Shown piece after piece: positions 44,280 through 53,341 of a stretch of 64,000 nt of DNA. The DNA is from Rhodothermales bacterium. Lineage in GTDB: Bacteria > Bacteroidota > Rhodothermia > Rhodothermales > VXPQ01. The notes beneath the pieces were generated by a model, which made no database searches, was not told the DNA's origin, and saw nothing but the letters and a program-made list of their open reading frames with translations. The stretch lies in contig JAJDWX010000032.1 of the NCBI GenBank assembly GCA_022825385.1, forward strand, positions 1-64,000. Reading direction: 5' to 3'. The position numbers were made by a program, and so were the translations under genes. How positions within the stretch are numbered: position 1 is the first letter of the stretch; each line of letters begins with the position of its first letter.

Positions 44280-47200
44280 ATGAAAAACCGAACCTTTCTC
44301 GCGGCGTCCGTCGCGCGTTTCGCCTCCTTGATTTCTTCCCCGGGGGGGGGGGGGCTACTCTGCCTTTTGCTGTGCGCCGGCGTAGCGATTCAGGCTTCTG
44401 CGCAAACGACTCCCGAGGCTTCCTTCGCCACTGACGTCTCTTCCGTAAACGAAGACGCGGGTACGGTTACCGTAGTCGTGAACCTGAGTTCGGCGCTCAG
44501 TGCGGGGCTCGACGATGATGAAAGGAGGATCAGTTATATCTTGTCCAGCGATGACAACACGGCGTCTCCCGCAGACTATACCGATCCTCCCGCAGACAAT
44601 ACCGATACCAGGCGCATTGCCGGGTACGTGCCCCTGGCTGTGGGCGCGACCTCGGTCAATATAACAATTGAGATTGAGGACGACGACATCCCGGAGGACG
44701 ACGAAACGCTGAAGGTGACCCTTCAAGATGGCGATGGCGGGATTTACGCTGCGGGCAGCGCGAATATGCACACGATTACGATCGTCGACAACGACGATCC
44801 CGTCGTTGGCTTTGCCCCAGTTCCAGTATTAGACGACCAAGGCGACAATGTAGTAGACGACCAAGGCGACAATGTCTATGTCTTTGCTTCTGACGTGGAG
44901 GAAAGCGTCGGGTATATACCTGTAACCGTGTCCACCGAGCCGCAGCACGAGAGAGCCAATGATCTTGTCATCAGCTATACCGTGACCGGTACGGCGACCT
45001 TCGGCGCCGACGTGGACGCCTTAATGGCAAACGAGGATTTCGGCATTTTTCAGCTCACGAATGTCAATGACGGGGAAGTGATGGTTTCTTCCTTTACGAC
45101 ACAAACCAACATAGATGTTGATATTAACGACGACGAAACGGAGGAAGAGGACGAGACGGTGATTTTGACGCTTGTGGATGGCGACGGATACACGGTAGGC
45201 AACAACAGCGTCTTCACGATAACGATAGGGGCCAACGATGAGGGCGCCGTCCCCGCCGCCAAGCCGGAAATAAGCATTACGGGGGCGCAGGGTGCGTTCG
45301 AAGAAGGGGATTTGCTTACTATTAACGTTAACTCCAACGTTGCGGTCGCTGCGGATCTGGACGTTACGTTGACGGTGTCGGACGCTGCCGGAAGCGATTT
45401 CCTGGATGCCTCCAAAGAGGGGACCCAGACGGCGACGATCCTCTCAGGCCAAACCAGTGTTGCGTTTCAATTGAAGACGGGGCATCCAATGAATATGGAT
45501 GAAGGGAACGCCGTCTATGACGCGCCCGGCACGATTATGGTCACGTTGGCGTCCGGCGCCGACTATGATGTGGATGCGACCGCCTCGTCGGTTTCTATGG
45601 CTGGAACAGATCCGGACGGGCCGTTTGTTTCTTTCGCCGCTGCTTCGGGTACTATTGAGGAAGGCGCCATACAACAGGGCGTTGACAGAAACAACGATCC
45701 TGTAAACTATGCCGTCTACCATGATTTCGTCGTGAATATCGAGCCCGCGACCCTGGAGCCGATAGAGATATCCTTTGCCATAAAGGATGAGGGTGATGAA
45801 GACGGCACCACGGCGATCAGCGATGATTATTTAGTGAATTTTGGAGACGGCGTCTACGCCGCAACAAGTTCGGTAGATGTCGGCGTGAGCATGTTTACGG
45901 CGCAACTAGCTACTTGCCCAGTTAATACTTCTGGTTTTTGCCCCATAAATGAGCATACGGACGTTTTTGCGGAAGGCGACGAAACGGTGATTTTTGAAAT
46001 TGTGGATGGCGCTGTGAATGGCCAGGGATACAGGCTGGGCACACAGACCACCCACTCCGTCACGATCGTGGACAACGAGGTGACCGCTTCTTTTGCTTCC
46101 GCTTCTACTGTCGTAGAGGAAACCGTCGGGACGTTCGACGTAACCGTGAATCTGGATAAGGCGCCTGAGCGGCCGATACAGATTCGTTACAGCGTGCCCG
46201 AGCCTGCCGATGGCGACAATAGCGAGAATCTGACAGAAAACGACTATGTGATCACCAATAAAACGATTATTCAGGGCGTTGGCGAAATGGGGGCGACTAC
46301 GGCCACAATCTCTGTCGAGATCGTGGACGATGCGGACATGGAAAGCGACGAAACATTGACGCTGACGCTTCTGGGAGGCGTGAACATGGAAGAAGGCGCA
46401 GTGCCTTACGAGAACTATGTGGGCGCCATCGCCGAGCACACGATCACGATCCGGGCCAACGACGGCGGAACACCGGTTATGCCGCCCGTGACGCCCGTGG
46501 CGTCCTTCGCCTCGGCTTCGGCGAGCGCGGCGGAGAGCGCCGGGACGCAGAACGTGGCGATCAGCCTGAGTCCGGCGCCGTCCGCCGCGATCACGCTGAA
46601 TTATACGTTGTCCGGCACTGCGACGCTGGACGCGGACTACGCAATCAGCGGCGTAACGAGCAACAACGGCACGGTAAGCGTCAACGCCGGCGATACGTCC
46701 GTGAACATACCTGTCGACATCACGGACGACAGCGCAGACGAATCGAACGAGACGGTAATTCTTACGCTCGCGAGCGGGACGGGCTACGACGTGGGAAGCG
46801 CCGCCGCGTACACGCTGACCATTACGGACAATGATGGCGCGGCGCCCACCACGGACACGCCGCCTGTGACTACCCCGCCTGTGACCACGCCGCCTGCGCC
46901 CACCGCGGCGAGCGTAACGCTATCGGCGTCTCCGAACCCTGTGGCCGAGGGGGATTCGGTAACGATCACCGTTACTCCTTCGCAGCTGCTCTCGAGCGAC
47001 GCAACGATTCCGCTGGTCTTGACGGCGGGTACGGCGGAGGCGGAGGATTACAGCGCGTTGGCTTCCATCGTAATCGAAGGAAACGAGCCGAATGGCACAG
47101 GCGTGATCCGCGCCCGGAAGGACGTGGATATGGACGACGAGACGTTTACGGTGTCGCTGGGCACGTTGCCGTCGAGCGTGGTAGCGGGAACGCCTGCGTC

Positions 47201-47528
47201 CGTCGAGATCACGATTATGGATGTGGGCACGGTTTCCGCCGAGGCGGATGGGCAGGAACTCCCTGATGCGTTTGCGCTGGAGCAGAACTACCCGAACCCG
47301 TTCAATCCGTCCACGGCCATCGAATACGCGCTTCCCGAGGCCGCCCATGTGTTTATCGAAGTGTTCGACGCCACGGGCCGGAGCGCGGGCGTGCTTGTAG
47401 ACGGCGTACGCCCTGCGGGACGGCACAGCGCGCGCTTCGACGCGGGCAGCCTGCCTTCGGGTCTGTACGTGTACCGCATGCAGGCGGGCGGGCAGACCAT
47501 GGTCCGGAAAATGACCCTCGTTCGGTAA
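44280..47528 (+). CDS. Calx-beta repeat surface protein with T9SS sorting domain and G13 tract
   Basis: A 1082-residue exported protein. Signal peptide region 1-45 contains PGGGG encoded by 13 consecutive G (44342-44354). Calx-beta domains follow from about residue 46 (ASFATDVSSVNEDAGTVTV and later variants with the DDDIPEDDETLKVTL pattern). The C-terminus LPDAFALEQNYPNPFNPSTA through GLYVYRMQAG is a type IX secretion sorting domain. Probably a calcium-binding adhesin exported through T9SS. Slippage in the G tract would switch the gene off. Confidence 0.88.
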   Translation: MKNRTFLAASVARFASLISSPGGGGLLCLLLCAGVAIQASAQTTPEASFATDVSSVNEDAGTVTVVVNLSSALSAGLDDDERRISYILSSDDNTASPADYTDPPADNTDTRRIAGYVPLAVGATSVNITIEIEDDDIPEDDETLKVTLQDGDGGIYAAGSANMHTITIVDNDDPVVGFAPVPVLDDQGDNVVDDQGDNVYVFASDVEESVGYIPVTVSTEPQHERANDLVISYTVTGTATFGADVDALMANEDFGIFQLTNVNDGEVMVSSFTTQTNIDVDINDDETEEEDETVILTLVDGDGYTVGNNSVFTITIGANDEGAVPAAKPEISITGAQGAFEEGDLLTINVNSNVAVAADLDVTLTVSDAAGSDFLDASKEGTQTATILSGQTSVAFQLKTGHPMNMDEGNAVYDAPGTIMVTLASGADYDVDATASSVSMAGTDPDGPFVSFAAASGTIEEGAIQQGVDRNNDPVNYAVYHDFVVNIEPATLEPIEISFAIKDEGDEDGTTAISDDYLVNFGDGVYAATSSVDVGVSMFTAQLATCPVNTSGFCPINEHTDVFAEGDETVIFEIVDGAVNGQGYRLGTQTTHSVTIVDNEVTASFASASTVVEETVGTFDVTVNLDKAPERPIQIRYSVPEPADGDNSENLTENDYVITNKTIIQGVGEMGATTATISVEIVDDADMESDETLTLTLLGGVNMEEGAVPYENYVGAIAEHTITIRANDGGTPVMPPVTPVASFASASASAAESAGTQNVAISLSPAPSAAITLNYTLSGTATLDADYAISGVTSNNGTVSVNAGDTSVNIPVDITDDSADESNETVILTLASGTGYDVGSAAAYTLTITDNDGAAPTTDTPPVTTPPVTTPPAPTAASVTLSASPNPVAEGDSVTITVTPSQLLSSDATIPLVLTAGTAEAEDYSALASIVIEGNEPNGTGVIRARKDVDMDDETFTVSLGTLPSSVVAGTPASVEITIMDVGTVSAEADGQELPDAFALEQNYPNPFNPSTAIEYALPEAAHVFIEVFDATGRSAGVLVDGVRPAGRHSARFDAGSLPSGLYVYRMQAGGQTMVRKMTLVR
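44342..44354 (+). repeat. G13 homopolymer in a signal peptide
   Basis: Thirteen consecutive G bases (preceded by CCCC) inside codons 21-25 of the adhesin. With 13 G the frame is open through the whole 3.2-kb gene; 12 or 14 would shift it just after the signal peptide starts. Confidence 0.9.
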
Positions 47529-47586
47529 TCCCGCTGGCCCTTCTGGCCGAACCTGATGCCCTGACGGCCTTCTTCCCCCTCTCCGC

Positions 47587-48501
47587 TCACGTTACCGCAA
47601 ACCGGCGGGCGACGAGCATGGAGAGGGGGAGAAGGGCCAGCGCAAGGAGGCCTGCGGGCCAGGCGGCGAATCCGGCGGTTAGCGTAGCGTTGAGGGGGAT
47701 CAGCGCCAGCACCCCCGCCTGAACGGCCCGCCGGACGCGCGCGGGAGCGGGGTCGGCGGCGGCCCGCCGAAACGAAGGCGCTGTGAGAAAGGCGAACAGG
47801 GCAAGAAAAGGCAGCGCGTCCAGCGTCCGGTAGTCCGCCCGAAAGCCGAGGGCAACGAGCGCCGCGCATACCCCTCCCGTAACGCATAGCGCAAACAGCA
47901 TGGCGCGCCGCTCGCCCCCATGAACCTCGCCCCGACTCACCACAACGATCGACGCGACGTAAGCGACGGGAATCGCCGCAAGAAACCATAAATTTCCTAT
48001 CGCCCCGGGAACGGCGCTTGCGCCCAGCAACAAATTTCCCCCGCGGCACAGTCCCACTGAAAGGGGCCCCGCTGTGTCGTGTTGCTTGGTTGCGGCGTCG
48101 TACCCGAGGGCGCAGCATGCGATGGCCGCCGCCGCGCCGAAGGACCAGAGTCCGACGCAGGCGGCGGCCCCCATGCCCCCCGCAAGTAAAACGCTTCCGA
48201 AGGCGGCGGCTTGCGTTCTGGTAACGCGGCCGCTTGGGATGGGGCGTTCCGGGCGTTCTGCGGCGTCGAGCGCGGCGTCGAATACGTCGTTGAATACCAC
48301 GCCGCCCGCGTACAATCCCGCCGTGGCGGCGAGGAGCCACCCGAGGTCGCCAAGGAGCGCAGATTGCCCGCCAGAGAGCAGGTCCGCGAGGGCGCCCGCC
48401 GCGGCGAAGCCCGCAAGAATATCGGCGAACGCGGTAAGGACATTGGCCGGGCGGGCGAGTTCCAGAAAGGCTCGCATGCGTTGGGAGAGGGTCCTGCTCA
48501 T
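47587..48501 (-). CDS. UbiA-family prenyltransferase (EboC-like)
   Basis: A 304-residue integral membrane protein. UbiA marks: FNDVFDAALDAAERPERPIPSG (first Asp-rich motif) and YDAATKQHDTAGPLSVGLCRGGNLLLG region (second). The closest remembered pattern is EboC-like UbiA proteins that occur with eboABDEF genes, but no ebo neighbours are here. It transfers a prenyl chain to a polar acceptor. The isoprenoid synthase at 35567 could feed it; that link is inference. Confidence 0.85.
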   Translation of the reverse strand: MSRTLSQRMRAFLELARPANVLTAFADILAGFAAAGALADLLSGGQSALLGDLGWLLAATAGLYAGGVVFNDVFDAALDAAERPERPIPSGRVTRTQAAAFGSVLLAGGMGAAACVGLWSFGAAAAIACCALGYDAATKQHDTAGPLSVGLCRGGNLLLGASAVPGAIGNLWFLAAIPVAYVASIVVVSRGEVHGGERRAMLFALCVTGGVCAALVALGFRADYRTLDALPFLALFAFLTAPSFRRAAADPAPARVRRAVQAGVLALIPLNATLTAGFAAWPAGLLALALLPLSMLVARRFAVT

Positions 48502-48596
48502 GGCGTAGTCGGGAAAAGTCGCATGGGGGGAATATGTGGCGGGGAAACAGGTGGCGAGAAAAACATGGCGGGACGACGCGCGGTCAAAACCTGCTG

Positions 48597-50708
48597 TCAA
48601 AAACCGGCGGCGGACGTGAAGCGCGCCGCTACGGAGAAGTAAAATTCCATGTGGAATACGGCCCCCGCCGGATGAAAGCGCATGGGTTCGTTGAGGATAT
48701 TGCGAAGCCCCAGCGACACGTTCAGGCGATCGGCGGCCATGCGTTTCGCGGCGGTCGCGTTCACGAGCCAGCGCGCGGGGAGGCGCCAGGTTTCCGGGAG
48801 GGCGTCCGCGTATTCGGGCCAGCGCGTGGCGGATGCGTACTGCACAAGCGCCGACAGGCTGAAGCGATCGCCCACGACCAGTTCCGTGGCCGAAACAAGG
48901 CGCAGCCGGGGTCTGTGGTCCGCGCAGGACAGCGTATTTGGACGGCAGCGGCGGACTGCCTCGTACGCCCCGGAAACGCGCTGCCGAAGCGCGGGCAAGG
49001 GGCGGAAGGCAAGGGACGCGAATAGGCCGCCCGCATGCCCGCGGGCGCCTGAGACCAGACGCGCGGTCGTATCGAATCCGCTCCTGTCAAGTCCCTTTTC
49101 GTCGGTCTGGCGGGCTATGTCGTATTCCAGCTGGATTTCGTTTCGAAAGCCCCGGTAGAACGCAAGGAGGCTTCCGGAAAGGCCCCTGAGATCCTTGGGT
49201 TGCGCGCGCATCCATCCTGCGTCGAGGGTTACGCGGCGCGGCAGGGGCAGGCGCCCTCCTCCGACGTCTGGCAGGCCCTCGAACGCGCCGTAGGGCAGGG
49301 CATATCCCCGGTGCGACCACAGCGCGCGGCTTCCGGGGTCGAGGGGCGCGGCCCCGTACGATCCGGCCAGCCGGAACGCGCGACGGCGCATTCGGGCGTA
49401 CGCAACCGCTCCTTGCTGCGTTTCGCGGCGCGCCCATTCCAGCGCGAGGCGCATGCTTTTTTGCGGGCGCCCGCCCAGATCGATTCCCCCGAAAAGCCGC
49501 AGATCGAACAGGGTTTCGTCCCCGAGGCGCTGGCTGGTTTCTGCGCGAAACGTTTGCAAGCGCCCGCCCGCGCGCAGCCTGCGCAGGCGAAGATCCGCCT
49601 GGGCCTCGACGCGCCGCTGCGCCCAGTCCAGGTCGATATTTTCCCGGTTCTGCCGGAGCGGGAGCGCGTCGCGGGTTGTCGAGACGGCGTATCGGACGAT
49701 CCCGCCGCGCCAGAGGGGCAGGCTGCCCGCCGCGCCCCAGACCGCCATGCGGTGCGTTACGGGAATTTCCAGGCCCGTTTCCGGGAAAAACGCCATGTCT
49801 CCCGTGTGCGCGAAGCCCGCAAGGATGCGCTGCCGCCCGTAGCCCCCGGCGAACCGCAGCGCCCGGGTGCGAATGTGGGGCTGCGTATTCGGTATGTCGT
49901 AGAGGCGGCGCGTCCGGTCTCGCAGCGCGGCGTCCATTACGTGATGTTCGTCCAGGCGCCCGCTTGCCTGTCCCTCTCCTGTTTGCTTGCCGACGGAGAG
50001 GCTTGCCGCGTGGATGGGCCCCGTGCGGTCGATGTTGACGGTTTCCGGGAGCGTGTAGCGGAAGGGCCCCGGATCGTTGATTTCGTTTCCGGCGGTGACG
50101 CCGGCTTGTATCGACAGCCCGAAAGCGGGCCGTTTCGTGTAGATGCGCAGGGCGCCGCCGGACAGGAACGCCGGGCCTCCCATGTCCAGCCCGGATACGA
50201 TTTCGACGCAGGCGACGTCGGAAAGGGAGATGGGCAAGGCATTGAGGCGGTTTCTGCCCAATACGCGGGGACTGACGGGTACGTCGTCGATATACAGGCT
50301 CCAGCGCGCCGCGCCGTCGGAAAAGCCTGTCGGGGCGGTTTGCCAGTGGTAACCGTCTGTGCTGGCGGCGGACCAGCGCGCGGAAAAGGCGAGGACGTCG
50401 GCAAGGCGAAAGAAACCGTGCCGGAAGAGGTCTGTCTGCGTTACGACTTCCTTGCCGATATCCGGGACGCAGGCGGAAGCATTCGCCTGTTGTCCGTAGG
50501 CGGGGCGAGGCGGGACAAGCAGAAGGTTCAGGACAAGCAGCAGGCCCAGCGCAAGCAGGACGCGCGGCAAGTCCGCGGCGACAAGGCAGGATGCGCGGCG
50601 CGGATGGCGTTCGGGCCGGGCAGATAGCGTTCGGGCGGGGCGGGTCTTCGGACGGACCGCATGGAGCAGACGGAGCGGACGGCGGTCGTATGCGCTTGTT
50701 TTATCCAT
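48597..50708 (-). CDS. TonB-dependent receptor
   Basis: A 703-residue outer-membrane receptor. After an Arg-rich n-region and signal helix (LLALGLLLVLNLLLVPP, ending AYGQQ), a plug domain (FFRLADVLAFSARW, YIDDVPVSPRVL, VACVEIVSGLDMGGPAFLSG) and a long beta-barrel follow, with the C-terminal NVSLGLRNILNEPMRF signature. Uses ExbBD-type energy. It is followed, on its strand, by the UbiA gene after 95 bp, and preceded by the Wzi-like gene pair. Ligand unknown. Confidence 0.85.
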   Translation of the reverse strand: MDKTSAYDRRPLRLLHAVRPKTRPARTLSARPERHPRRASCLVAADLPRVLLALGLLLVLNLLLVPPRPAYGQQANASACVPDIGKEVVTQTDLFRHGFFRLADVLAFSARWSAASTDGYHWQTAPTGFSDGAARWSLYIDDVPVSPRVLGRNRLNALPISLSDVACVEIVSGLDMGGPAFLSGGALRIYTKRPAFGLSIQAGVTAGNEINDPGPFRYTLPETVNIDRTGPIHAASLSVGKQTGEGQASGRLDEHHVMDAALRDRTRRLYDIPNTQPHIRTRALRFAGGYGRQRILAGFAHTGDMAFFPETGLEIPVTHRMAVWGAAGSLPLWRGGIVRYAVSTTRDALPLRQNRENIDLDWAQRRVEAQADLRLRRLRAGGRLQTFRAETSQRLGDETLFDLRLFGGIDLGGRPQKSMRLALEWARRETQQGAVAYARMRRRAFRLAGSYGAAPLDPGSRALWSHRGYALPYGAFEGLPDVGGGRLPLPRRVTLDAGWMRAQPKDLRGLSGSLLAFYRGFRNEIQLEYDIARQTDEKGLDRSGFDTTARLVSGARGHAGGLFASLAFRPLPALRQRVSGAYEAVRRCRPNTLSCADHRPRLRLVSATELVVGDRFSLSALVQYASATRWPEYADALPETWRLPARWLVNATAAKRMAADRLNVSLGLRNILNEPMRFHPAGAVFHMEFYFSVAARFTSAAGF

Positions 50709-50716
50709 GCCGACGC

Positions 50717-51340
50717 TTATTCGAGGAGGCCGCGCAGCCAGTCCGGGGTCCGAACCCGCAAGCCGACGCCGCCGGTCAGGCCCCCGGCGCGGAATCGCGG
50801 GAGCGTGTACGCCTGCATGACATGGCCTTCGACGAACAGCCGCAGGTTTCGGGAGAGATGCAGATCGATCCGGGAGACGAGCGCAAGCGCGAATTCTTTT
50901 TCTTCTTCGTCGCCCGGCTCTTCGTCGAAAATCATATGGTACATGCCCGCGCGGAAGCCGCCGTACACGGACCAGGAGCCGGGCCGTATGCCGGCGCCCC
51001 ATCCGACGAAGGTGAACCAGGCATACCAGGAAGGCGTGTTTCGCAGCGCCGCCGCATAGCGGTGCAGGGCTACGCCCGCCTCTATGTCCCCCGCATGGAA
51101 GGGGGTCGTCGCCGAGAACGCCGGGCCGTATCCGCGCCGCCAATGCGCGTAGGAAGCGTTGTGCCGGACGGTCGTTGCAAGGCTGCCGCGGAAGGCGACG
51201 TGCGAGAAGGGTTCCCGCGCTGCCTGGGCGCAAGCCGCGCCGGCGCCCAGGTTTCCCGTGGCGAGGCATACGGCGACAAGCGCAAGGGCGTTGCGGAGCG
51301 GGCGCGGCGGGCGTGTGGTGCGTGTCGTGCGGGCGCTCAC
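50717..51340 (-). CDS. Small outer-membrane-type protein coupled to wzi-like gene
   Basis: A 207-residue exported protein (signal to CAQA near residue 34) with alternating aromatic strands (YGPAFSATTPFHAGDIEAGV, SVYGGFRAGMYHMIF) ending in a barrel-like C-terminus. Start is a GTG overlapping the stop of the Wzi-like gene (GTGA at 51337-51340), so it is translated with it. No family recognised. Confidence 0.6.
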   Translation of the reverse strand: MSARTTRTTRPPRPLRNALALVAVCLATGNLGAGAACAQAAREPFSHVAFRGSLATTVRHNASYAHWRRGYGPAFSATTPFHAGDIEAGVALHRYAAALRNTPSWYAWFTFVGWGAGIRPGSWSVYGGFRAGMYHMIFDEEPGDEEEKEFALALVSRIDLHLSRNLRLFVEGHVMQAYTLPRFRAGGLTGGVGLRVRTPDWLRGLLE

Positions 51341-53052
51341 AGGGACAGGGCAATGCGTTTTGCGCCGCCGAAGCGGGCCATGGCGGACAGCGTTACCGTA
51401 AAGACCGTCCGGTTGTCGCCTTCCTTGTGGCCTTCGTTTCGGATGAAGGCGGGGCCCATGTCGATCTGGCCCCACCAGGCGCCGCCGCGCTGGGCCCGCA
51501 GGCGCAGCCCCGGACGCGCGACCCGTTCGGCTACGCCGTCGAGGATGAAGGCCGCGCCGTCGGCGGCAGACGGGTAGGGCGCGTGGATGTCCGCCTCGCC
51601 CTGGAACAGCACGTCGAGGCGCGGGGACACGCTCAGGTCGAGCGCCTTGCCCCCGGCGTAGAACGTGGCGTAGGCCGCGCCATGGATGTAATCGTTGTAT
51701 GGCGCGCCCAGTCCGCGCAGGAGGTGGGTGTAGCGGCCCTCCGGCTGGTGGGCGTTGTACGTCCGCGCCGCCACGGCGGTCCAGGCCGTGCCCAGTTCGG
51801 CGCGGGCGAATCCCGCGTAGGAGAGGCTCCCGCTTAGCGCGATGGACGACGGTTCGTCCGACTCGTTCAGCAAGTCCGCGTCGTCCAGCAGCCATTGTCC
51901 CTGGAACGTCCAGGCCTTGTACTGCGCCCACAGCATGGCGGCCAGTATGCCGTTGTTTTCGTCGTTTTTGGGGCGTCCGTCCACGGCGAGGGCATGCAGC
52001 GCAAGGGGATTGAAGAATTTGAGGGAAAGCCCGGCGGCCGGGCCCGACCAGATGGTGGATTCCATGAGCGTAATCGCTGCGTGGAGGGACGGGCGCCAGT
52101 CCAGGCGATGCGCCGACAGGTAGCGGCGTACGCTGCCGGAGCGGACGCTGTCTGCCCCGGCGGTTCCGGTGAAGCGCCCGTCGCCCGTGCTGCTGTCCAG
52201 TTCTCCCACGATGCTTCTGAGGGCCAGCTTTCCGCCCCCGATGCGTACGTACGCCCGGTCGAAATCCACTGGATTCCGGCTTACGAGGAGCGCCGTTTCT
52301 CCGTACGGCCCCCAATGCTGCGCAAAGCGCCCTCCATAGACCGCCGCGTAGCGGGTTCTCAGGCCCAGATAGGCTTCTTCGTTGCGGGAAATCAGCCGGT
52401 TGGCGGCTTCGAGCGCGTCCGGATCGTACCGGTACCAGGCGTCGAAGCGGACGCCGCCTTGCGCTACTACCGGCCCGTGCTCCAGAAAGACCCGCACGGC
52501 GGCCTGGGGGTAGGCGTAGAGGTTGCCTATGCGCGTCGGAATATCGCTGTCCGGGGCCGGGCGCAGCGGGTCCAGCCGCCGGGTGGTGGCGGCGCGCAGG
52601 CCAGGCCGGATGTAGACGCCTGCTTGCGGGCCGCGTTCGGCGGGCGGTTCGGCCGGCGGTTCGGCGGGGGCGCCGTATTCTTCGCGCAACCGCTCGGCCC
52701 AGCGCCGGGCCGGATTCGGGAGTTCGTCTATCCGGAGGGTTTGCAAGGCGGACGCAATTTCGCCTTCGGCGTAGGGGAGGGCCGTGGGATGCAGCGCGGT
52801 CAGGTGGCCGCGGGCTTGCAGGCGGCGGATGTATTCGTAGGCCCAGTGATCGACGGGCGCAAGCCGATGGGGCCCCCTGTTCCCCTGTTGCGCCGTGGCG
52901 GGGCGGACGCAGGGGAGGGCGAAGAGGGCGCCGAGCGCAAGCGCCGCCGCAAGCAAAGGGAGGCGGGCGCGGCGCGGCCTTCGGGCGGGCGCGGCGCCTC
53001 CCAAACGGAATGAATCCGCCGTGTTTTCCGCTGGGTTCAACGAGGGAGTCAT
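51337..53052 (-). CDS. Capsule assembly protein Wzi-like
   Basis: A 571-residue outer-membrane protein resembling the Caps_assemb_Wzi family. It has a signal segment (LPLLAAALALGALFALPCVRPATAQQ), an N-terminal helical region (AYEYIRRLQARGHL) and an 18-strand-type barrel with HWGPYGETALLVSRNPV. Wzi anchors group 1 capsule at the surface in enterobacteria. It begins MTPSLNPAENTADSFRLG, sharing the SAEN/PAEN motif. The divergent polysaccharide glycosyltransferase gene at 53342 supports a role in exopolysaccharide. Confidence 0.75.
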   Translation of the reverse strand: MTPSLNPAENTADSFRLGGAAPARRPRRARLPLLAAALALGALFALPCVRPATAQQGNRGPHRLAPVDHWAYEYIRRLQARGHLTALHPTALPYAEGEIASALQTLRIDELPNPARRWAERLREEYGAPAEPPAEPPAERGPQAGVYIRPGLRAATTRRLDPLRPAPDSDIPTRIGNLYAYPQAAVRVFLEHGPVVAQGGVRFDAWYRYDPDALEAANRLISRNEEAYLGLRTRYAAVYGGRFAQHWGPYGETALLVSRNPVDFDRAYVRIGGGKLALRSIVGELDSSTGDGRFTGTAGADSVRSGSVRRYLSAHRLDWRPSLHAAITLMESTIWSGPAAGLSLKFFNPLALHALAVDGRPKNDENNGILAAMLWAQYKAWTFQGQWLLDDADLLNESDEPSSIALSGSLSYAGFARAELGTAWTAVAARTYNAHQPEGRYTHLLRGLGAPYNDYIHGAAYATFYAGGKALDLSVSPRLDVLFQGEADIHAPYPSAADGAAFILDGVAERVARPGLRLRAQRGGAWWGQIDMGPAFIRNEGHKEGDNRTVFTVTLSAMARFGGAKRIALSL

Positions 53053-53341
53053 AGGCGCTTTATGCGAACGGCGGGCCGGGCGAAGCAGTCTTTTTCGGGG
53101 CGCCGCGCGGAATATCTGCAGGAATGCCTGCGCGGAATACCGCACAAGATACAATGCCTGCGCGGAATACCGCACAAGATACGACGCGCAGGAAACCATT
53201 TCGGAGCCGTTTCATGTAAGGGATTCATTATGCAAGCGCATCGCAGGAAAAACCGGGCGATGCGGATTTTTCGTTTTTTGCATGCGTTCGCCCCCTTCCT
53301 CTTCTTCCTGACACGCTTTTTCGGCGAATTTTTTCTGCGTC
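53053..53341. other. Divergent region with two 30-bp direct repeats
   Basis: Between the Wzi-like gene (minus) and the glycosyltransferase (plus). A 30-bp unit beginning AATGCCTGCGCGGAATACCG occurs head-to-tail at 53123-53152 and 53153-53182 with no mismatch, and a partial third match precedes it. Possible regulator sites for both polysaccharide genes. Confidence 0.65.
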
